From positions 1 through 40,747 of the forward strand of contig NZ_JAIPUT010000041.1 in the NCBI RefSeq assembly GCF_020055635.1: DNA of 40,747 bases, in the 5' to 3' direction. Position 1 is the first letter of the stretch, and each line of letters starts with the position of its first letter. The DNA is from Marivita sp. GTDB taxonomy: Bacteria > Pseudomonadota > Alphaproteobacteria > Rhodobacterales > Rhodobacteraceae. Of this stretch, positions 36,563 through 40,747 are shown one piece after another. The position numbers and the translations under genes were made by a program. Under the pieces are notes generated by a model. The model was not told where the DNA came from. It did no database searches and worked only from the letters and a program-made list of their open reading frames with translations.

Positions 36563-37195
36563 TCAACCGTTGCTGCTCACCCGCCAGGTGTGGCGATAGA
36601 ACAGGTGCACTCCGATCGACGCGGTCCTGGTGTAGATGCGCGCCCAGCGGGGATGTACGGCGGTGGTATGGTAATGCGTGGCCCCGTCGGTCAGGTTCAT
36701 CGGGGCGCGACCGTCCAGAATGGCGCGCGCGACCTTGCCGACCCGTTCCCATGCGCGCGGTTCGCTGACGCGCTCGGGGATGCCGTCACAGGTATAGGTG
36801 AACTGGCACTGGTATTTCTTGCCGGTGCCCTGTTTGATCACGCCGCAGATGCTGTCGGGGAAACGCCCGCTCTTGACCCGGTTCATGATCACTTCGGCCA
36901 CGGCGAACTGGCCTTTCACGGTTTCGCCGCGCGCCTCGAAATACAGCGCCTCGGCCAGGCATTCCCACTGGGCGCCGCCGTTGGCCTTGTCCTGCGCATT
37001 GAGCCAGGACGCGTTGTAGATTGCAGAGTGGCGCGACACCGGGGTCACCAGGGATGTCAGGTGCGACGCGCCCGCAGAGGCCAGTTCGACTTTCTCCTGT
37101 TTCAGGATCGCTTCGGCAGCGTCCTTGCTGCGTTCTGCGAAGGACGGCGTCGCCAGGACGCCTGCGGCCAGGATCATTGCAAACAATCTCGTCAT
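36563..37195 (-). CDS. Cell wall hydrolase, SleB family
   Basis: This 210-residue protein has a signal peptide (about 1-20, TPSFAERS). The Hydrolase_2 (SleB/CwlJ) domain covers about 78-200: ECLAEALYFEARGE with the catalytic-type glutamate, GQFAVAEVIMNRVKSGRFPDSICGVI, CQFTYTCDG, and LTDGATHYHTTAVHPRWA. In Bacillus such enzymes cut spore cortex; in non-sporing alphaproteobacteria the family remodels the growing wall, probably as a lytic transglycosylase. The cysteines (CLAEAL, SICGV, YQCQF, YTCDG) suggest disulfides. It is transcribed alone after the PPDK-like gene on the same strand. Confidence 0.9.
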   Translation of the reverse strand: MTRLFAMILAAGVLATPSFAERSKDAAEAILKQEKVELASAGASHLTSLVTPVSRHSAIYNASWLNAQDKANGGAQWECLAEALYFEARGETVKGQFAVAEVIMNRVKSGRFPDSICGVIKQGTGKKYQCQFTYTCDGIPERVSEPRAWERVGKVARAILDGRAPMNLTDGATHYHTTAVHPRWARIYTRTASIGVHLFYRHTWRVSSNG

Positions 37196-37336
37196 ACCGA
37201 GTGTTCATCTCGCAACATTGTGGGTGGCGGCCCTGCCCAAAAACTGGGCAACACCGCACGATCGACCGGCTGGTAACGAAATTTTGCGATTTCCACAAGT
37301 TAGGCCGCCATGCGCCCCGCGCAAGGCAGATGCCCA

Positions 37337-37350
37337 CCCCGAAATTGGGG
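37337..37350 (-). terminator. Small hairpin beyond the PPDK-like gene
   Basis: CCCC and GGGG arms enclose GAAATT, about 30 bases past the stop. A second hairpin TGCCCA/TGGGCA lies at 37234-37250. Neither has a T run, so termination is only a possibility. Confidence 0.3.
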
Positions 37351-37378
37351 CGATATCTGGGCCGAATTGTGTCGCCGG

Positions 37379-39958
37379 CTACTTGATCTTGTCGGCCAAC
37401 GCAAGTTGTGCTGCGGCCAAACGTGCCACCGGAACCCGGAACGGAGAGCAGCTCACGTAGTCGAATCCGGCCTCCCGACAGAAGGCGATTGATTCGGGGT
37501 GGGCCGCATGTTCCCCGCAAATCGACAAAACCACGTTCTGCCGCGCGGCGCGACCCCGAACTGCACCGAGTTTCAACAACTCTCCGACACCGTCGGTATC
37601 GAGGATGTGGAACGGGTCTTCGCTGAACACGCCCTGTCGCACGTATTCCGACATGAACCGCCCCGCGTCGTCGCGAGACAGGCCGTAGGTCATCTGGGTC
37701 AGGTCGTTTGTGCCGAAGCTCAGGAAATGGGTGTGTTCGGCGATGTCACCTGCGCGCAGGCAGGCGCGGGGGGTCTCGACCATCACGCCAAGACGGTAGC
37801 TGACATCGGCGCGGTTCTCGGTGCGCACGGCGGCGGCCACGGCTTCGACCCGGCCGCGCACGAGTTCGACCTCGCGCTTGGCGGACACCAAGGGCAGCAT
37901 GATCTCGGGCACCACGGTGATGCCTTCCCTGGCCGCCTCGACCGTCGCTTCGAAGATCGCCCGCGCCTGCATGTCGTAGATCTCGGGCACGGTGATGCCC
38001 AGACGGACCCCGCGCATCCCCAGCATGGGATTGTATTCCGACAGGCTTTCGATCCGCCGGATCACGTCGCTGACCGGGATGTCCAGCGCCTCGGCCAGTT
38101 CGCGCTGGCCGGAACGGCTGGTGGGCAGGAATTCGTGCAGCGGCGGGTCAAAGAGGCGAATGCAGACCGGCTGCCCCTGCATGATCTGGAAAAGCTCGAG
38201 GAAATCCGCGCGTTGCATTGGCAGCACCAACTCCAGCGCCGCCTGCCGGTCCTGCGGGTTCTGCGCGAAGATCATCTCGCGCATCGGTGTCAGGCGCTCG
38301 GCCTCGAAGAACATGTGCTCGGTCCGGCACAGCCCGATCCCCTGGGCGCGGAAATGCAGCGCGGTCTTGGCATCCGCAGGCGTGTCGGCATTGGCCCGCA
38401 CCCCGATATCGCGCTCTGCATCGGCCCAGCTCATGAATGTGCGGAAGGTCTCGTCGAGCGTCGCCTCGATCATGTCGACCGATCCGGCAAGGATCTGGCC
38501 ATTGGTGCCATCGACGGTGATCTCGTCGCCTTCCTTGAGCAGCCGCCCGTCCGCCGCCACCAGCGACCTGCGCTTGACCTGGAACCGGATATTGGCCGCG
38601 CCGACGACACAAGGCAGACCAAGCCCGCGACCGATAACCGCCGCGTGGCTGGTCATGCCGCCGCGTTCGGTCAGAACCGCTGCCGCCGCGTGCATGCCGC
38701 GAATGTCCTCGGGGCTGGTCTCGCGCCGGACCAGAACGCAGGGTTCCCCCCGGGCGGCGCTGGCCTGCGCCGCTTCGGAGGAGAACACGATCCGCCCGGT
38801 GGCCGCGCCGGGGCTTGCGGCAATACCCGATCCCAGAACATCGCGCGGGCTGTTGGCCGCCACCTGCCGGTGCAGGAGTTCCGACAGCGCCCTTGGTTCG
38901 ATCCGCATCACCGCCTCTTGCCGGGTGATGATCCCGTCCTCGGCCAGCCGCACCACGATCCGCAACGCCGCCCGCGCGCTGCGCTCCACGCGCATGCCAT
39001 CCAGAATGTGCAGGTTGCCGTTCTCGATGGTGAATTCGATCTGCATTTCCTCGCGCAGCCTTGCGCGCATCAGCGCGGCATGCGCCTTCAAGGCGATGAA
39101 CGCAGTGGGTGCCAGCTCTTCAAGCGACGGCCCGCGCGGGTCTTTTTCCAGAAAGATCGACGCGGTCCCGCCATCCAGTGCCTCGCGGCCCTGGCTCTGG
39201 CTGAGATAGCGCCCGGTGATCTGTGGCTGCCCGGTGGCCGGGTTGACCAGCTGCAACACCCCCGACCCACATTCGCCGCTGCCCAGCCCCAGCGCCATTT
39301 CCTGCACCACGAGACCAAGCCCGGCATCCACTGGCGCGCCCTTGGCCTGCCGCAACAGGCGCGCCGTTGTGCCTTCCCAGGCCCGCGCCATGGATTGCAG
39401 GATTTCGGCCAGTTGCACCGCCGGGTCTTGCGGAAACGGTTCTTCCGCCTCTTCTTCGTAAAGCTGCAACGCCTCGCTCAGCGCGTCATGGCCTTCGCCG
39501 TCGATCTCGTCGAACACCTCGGCATCGAGCCGCGCCACGTCGATGGCGTAATTCATCACGAAACGCAGGTAGATTTCGGTCGCGGCCGGTGTCCCGATCT
39601 GGTCACACATGTCGACATAACGCGCATCGTTCATGCCGATATTGAGCACCGCACCGGGCCCGCCCCAATCCGGATCCTCCGAGGACGGGCGCACGCAGAG
39701 CAGGGCGTTCGGGTCGAATTCGTCAAGGATTCCCGAGACATCCGGGCGATAACCCGACGCGATCTGGTGCACTGACTCGAAGGACAGCGCAACCGTGCGC
39801 GGCACAGGAAGGTCCAGCCGGACCAGCCGTTGCAGGCATTTCGCGCGCCCGCCATGGGTTGGCGTCGTCATCGGCGACGTTGGCGTGATCAGCGTCACAT
39901 CTGGGTTTTCAGGCCCCGGTTTCTGCACTGCGGCACCTCGCATGTTCCGGCGCAGCAT
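37379..39958 (-). CDS. Pyruvate, phosphate dikinase-like protein with altered ATP site
   Basis: This is 859 residues from ATG 39958 (starts at 39943 or 39871 are possible). The order is ATP-grasp (about 30-340), phosphohistidine domain with His438 in TERGGMTSHAAV, and a PEP/pyruvate barrel (about 500-859) with GIGLCRTEHMFF, RLFDPPLHEFLP, FLSFGTNDLTQMTYGLSRDDA and Cys814 in SICGEH, all intact. The ATP half is unusual: GGKGANL reads GGRAKCL; the MPGMMDT loop reads WGGPGAV; QDIEFT lacks the Asp; and LQTRNGKRT reads LDGMRVERS, so residues equivalent to Asp321, Gln335 and Arg337 of the Clostridium enzyme are replaced. It is either a PPDK with changed nucleotide handling or a paralogue with another role. 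It follows glyS by 100 bases on the same strand. Confidence 0.82.
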   Translation of the reverse strand: MLRRNMRGAAVQKPGPENPDVTLITPTSPMTTPTHGGRAKCLQRLVRLDLPVPRTVALSFESVHQIASGYRPDVSGILDEFDPNALLCVRPSSEDPDWGGPGAVLNIGMNDARYVDMCDQIGTPAATEIYLRFVMNYAIDVARLDAEVFDEIDGEGHDALSEALQLYEEEAEEPFPQDPAVQLAEILQSMARAWEGTTARLLRQAKGAPVDAGLGLVVQEMALGLGSGECGSGVLQLVNPATGQPQITGRYLSQSQGREALDGGTASIFLEKDPRGPSLEELAPTAFIALKAHAALMRARLREEMQIEFTIENGNLHILDGMRVERSARAALRIVVRLAEDGIITRQEAVMRIEPRALSELLHRQVAANSPRDVLGSGIAASPGAATGRIVFSSEAAQASAARGEPCVLVRRETSPEDIRGMHAAAAVLTERGGMTSHAAVIGRGLGLPCVVGAANIRFQVKRRSLVAADGRLLKEGDEITVDGTNGQILAGSVDMIEATLDETFRTFMSWADAERDIGVRANADTPADAKTALHFRAQGIGLCRTEHMFFEAERLTPMREMIFAQNPQDRQAALELVLPMQRADFLELFQIMQGQPVCIRLFDPPLHEFLPTSRSGQRELAEALDIPVSDVIRRIESLSEYNPMLGMRGVRLGITVPEIYDMQARAIFEATVEAAREGITVVPEIMLPLVSAKREVELVRGRVEAVAAAVRTENRADVSYRLGVMVETPRACLRAGDIAEHTHFLSFGTNDLTQMTYGLSRDDAGRFMSEYVRQGVFSEDPFHILDTDGVGELLKLGAVRGRAARQNVVLSICGEHAAHPESIAFCREAGFDYVSCSPFRVPVARLAAAQLALADKIK

Positions 39959-40058
39959 ACGTCCGCGCCGCGCCCTGACAAGAGGTTTTGATGGCGCAGG
40001 GCGACGCAGCCTCCGTGGCAGGGCGCGCCGGTTTCCCGGCTACGTCGCGCGCCGGAAA

Positions 40059-40747
40059 TCAGCCTTCGATACGCCTCAGATCCGCCACCTGCAGACAGGT
40101 CGTGCGGATCGTGCTGAGCAGGTTCAGCCGGTTGCGGCGCAGCACCGGGCTTTCGGCATTGACCTGCACCGCCTCGAAGAAGTCATCCACCGGCCCGCGC
40201 AGATCGGCCATAGCCGCCATTGCCGTGGCAAAGTCCTGATCCTTCATTGCGGGCGCGATCTTTGCCTCGGCCTTGGCCAATGCGTCGAACAAAGCCACTT
40301 CGGTCGGGTCTTCCGCAAATTTCGGATCGGCCCCGAAGGAATACTCGACACCGTCCTTGTCCTCGGCCTGCGTCAGAATGTTGTTGGCCCGCTTGAACCC
40401 CTGAACAAGATTCTCACCATCCTCGGTCGCCAACACGTCCTGCAACGCCTTGGCCCGCTTGACCAAAAGCGCGAGATCATCATTGCCGGGCATGGCAATG
40501 CAAGCGTCGATCACGTCATGCCGCACACCTTGGTCGCGAAGGTAGACCTTGAGGCGGTCGTGGAAGAATGAGAGGAGGTCTTTGAACTCTTTTGAGGTCT
40601 CGTCGTGATTCCAATCGCTTTTCTTGAAGCGTGTTACATCATTCTCCTGACCGCGGGAAAGTGCCTCGCGGAAAGCGATATTGTAGTCATTTCTCCCAAG
40701 CCCTCGGCCTATATGCTCAGCAAGACGAATTGTAATCCCATTCTCCA
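40059..40747 (-). CDS. glyS: Glycyl-tRNA synthetase beta subunit (3' part)
   Basis: The frame is open from the stop at 40059 to the window end, about 229 codons; the start lies outside. DLLSFFHDRLKVYLRDQGVRHDVIDA, LATEDGENLVQGFKRANNIL and VDDFFEAVQVNAESPVLRRNRLNLLSTI are typical of the GlyS C-terminal, DALR-like anticodon-binding region. The part beyond 40560 encodes a polar stretch (IGRGLGRNDYNIAFREALS, then FKKSDWNHDETSKEF) that seems longer than the usual linker. By hand count only 86 of the 180 bases at 40561-40740 are G or C, well below the window. With GlyQ, not in the window, it charges tRNA(Gly). Confidence 0.9.
   Translation of the reverse strand, partial: ENGITIRLAEHIGRGLGRNDYNIAFREALSRGQENDVTRFKKSDWNHDETSKEFKDLLSFFHDRLKVYLRDQGVRHDVIDACIAMPGNDDLALLVKRAKALQDVLATEDGENLVQGFKRANNILTQAEDKDGVEYSFGADPKFAEDPTEVALFDALAKAEAKIAPAMKDQDFATAMAAMADLRGPVDDFFEAVQVNAESPVLRRNRLNLLSTIRTTCLQVADLRRIEG

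Noticed and set aside
37499-39775. A 758-codon open frame on the plus strand opposite the PPDK-like gene
   Set aside because: It is a mirror frame caused by GC-rich third positions; it has no recognisable motif or ribosome site, while the minus strand encodes clear PPDK motifs.

Overview
The window is about 40.7 kb of GC-rich DNA (roughly 64-65 % G+C by eye) packed with genes on both strands. Gene content and order point to an alphaproteobacterium of the order Rhodobacterales (Roseobacter group). The indicators are: a prolyl-tRNA synthetase without the editing insert; a fused PntA subunit followed by PntB; the folB-folP-glmM string; an AI-2E/Hda/Ppk string; a perfect alphaproteobacterial LexA box; and many GTG/TTG starts. 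No genus is claimed. There are no tRNAs, rRNAs, insertion sequences, phage genes or CRISPR arrays. This is chromosomal backbone, so the unusual signals lie inside or between housekeeping genes.

Layout. 1-3.7 kb: membrane proteostasis (hflK end, hflC, a DUF2065 protein, a DegP/HtrA protease). 3.8-7.0 kb (minus strand): propionyl-CoA synthetase with a TGCAAA-rich control region, a peptidoglycan-binding lipoprotein, and an orphan OB-fold protein that matches the tail of the SOS polymerase DnaE2 and sits behind a LexA box. 7.1-12.8 kb: 2Fe-2S ferredoxin, an FG-GAP repeat protein, YebC, a class I glutamine amidotransferase, an SLC13-type permease and a YmdB-like phosphoesterase. 12.9-18.3 kb: xseA and purD (divergent), a LysE-type exporter, a DMT permease, a small conserved protein and a small membrane methyltransferase. 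18.4-23.7 kb: pntAB, a HemG-like flavodoxin and a DUF3422 membrane protein. 23.8-30.5 kb: ppx, panE (opposite strand), ppk1, hda and an AI-2E family permease. 30.7-33.1 kb: proS and a serine hydrolase. 33.1-36.4 kb: glmM, folP and a two-domain folB. 36.6 kb to the end: a SleB-type cell wall hydrolase, a PPDK-like protein and the 3' part of glyS.

How the genes work together. Ppk1 and Ppx make and break polyphosphate. Hda acts on DnaA at replication. FolB and FolP are successive folate enzymes. PntAB supplies NADPH. HflKC and DegP guard the envelope. PrpE feeds propionate into the propionyl-CoA pathway.

Most notable signals. (1) Thirteen perfect 18-24 bp palindromes in five tandem clusters fill gene ends; each cluster uses only TTCGAA or only GTCGAC centres. 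(2) The LexA-boxed, apparently leaderless OB-fold gene is a candidate small SOS protein or a relic of an imuA-imuB-dnaE2 cassette. (3) FolB carries a C-terminal domain resembling a degenerate amino-acid-kinase fold. (4) The PPDK-like protein keeps the PEP/pyruvate site but has lost several ATP-site residues. (5) Eight TGCA-centred sites precede prpE. All functional statements rest on reading the sequence and on family knowledge from memory; no search was run.
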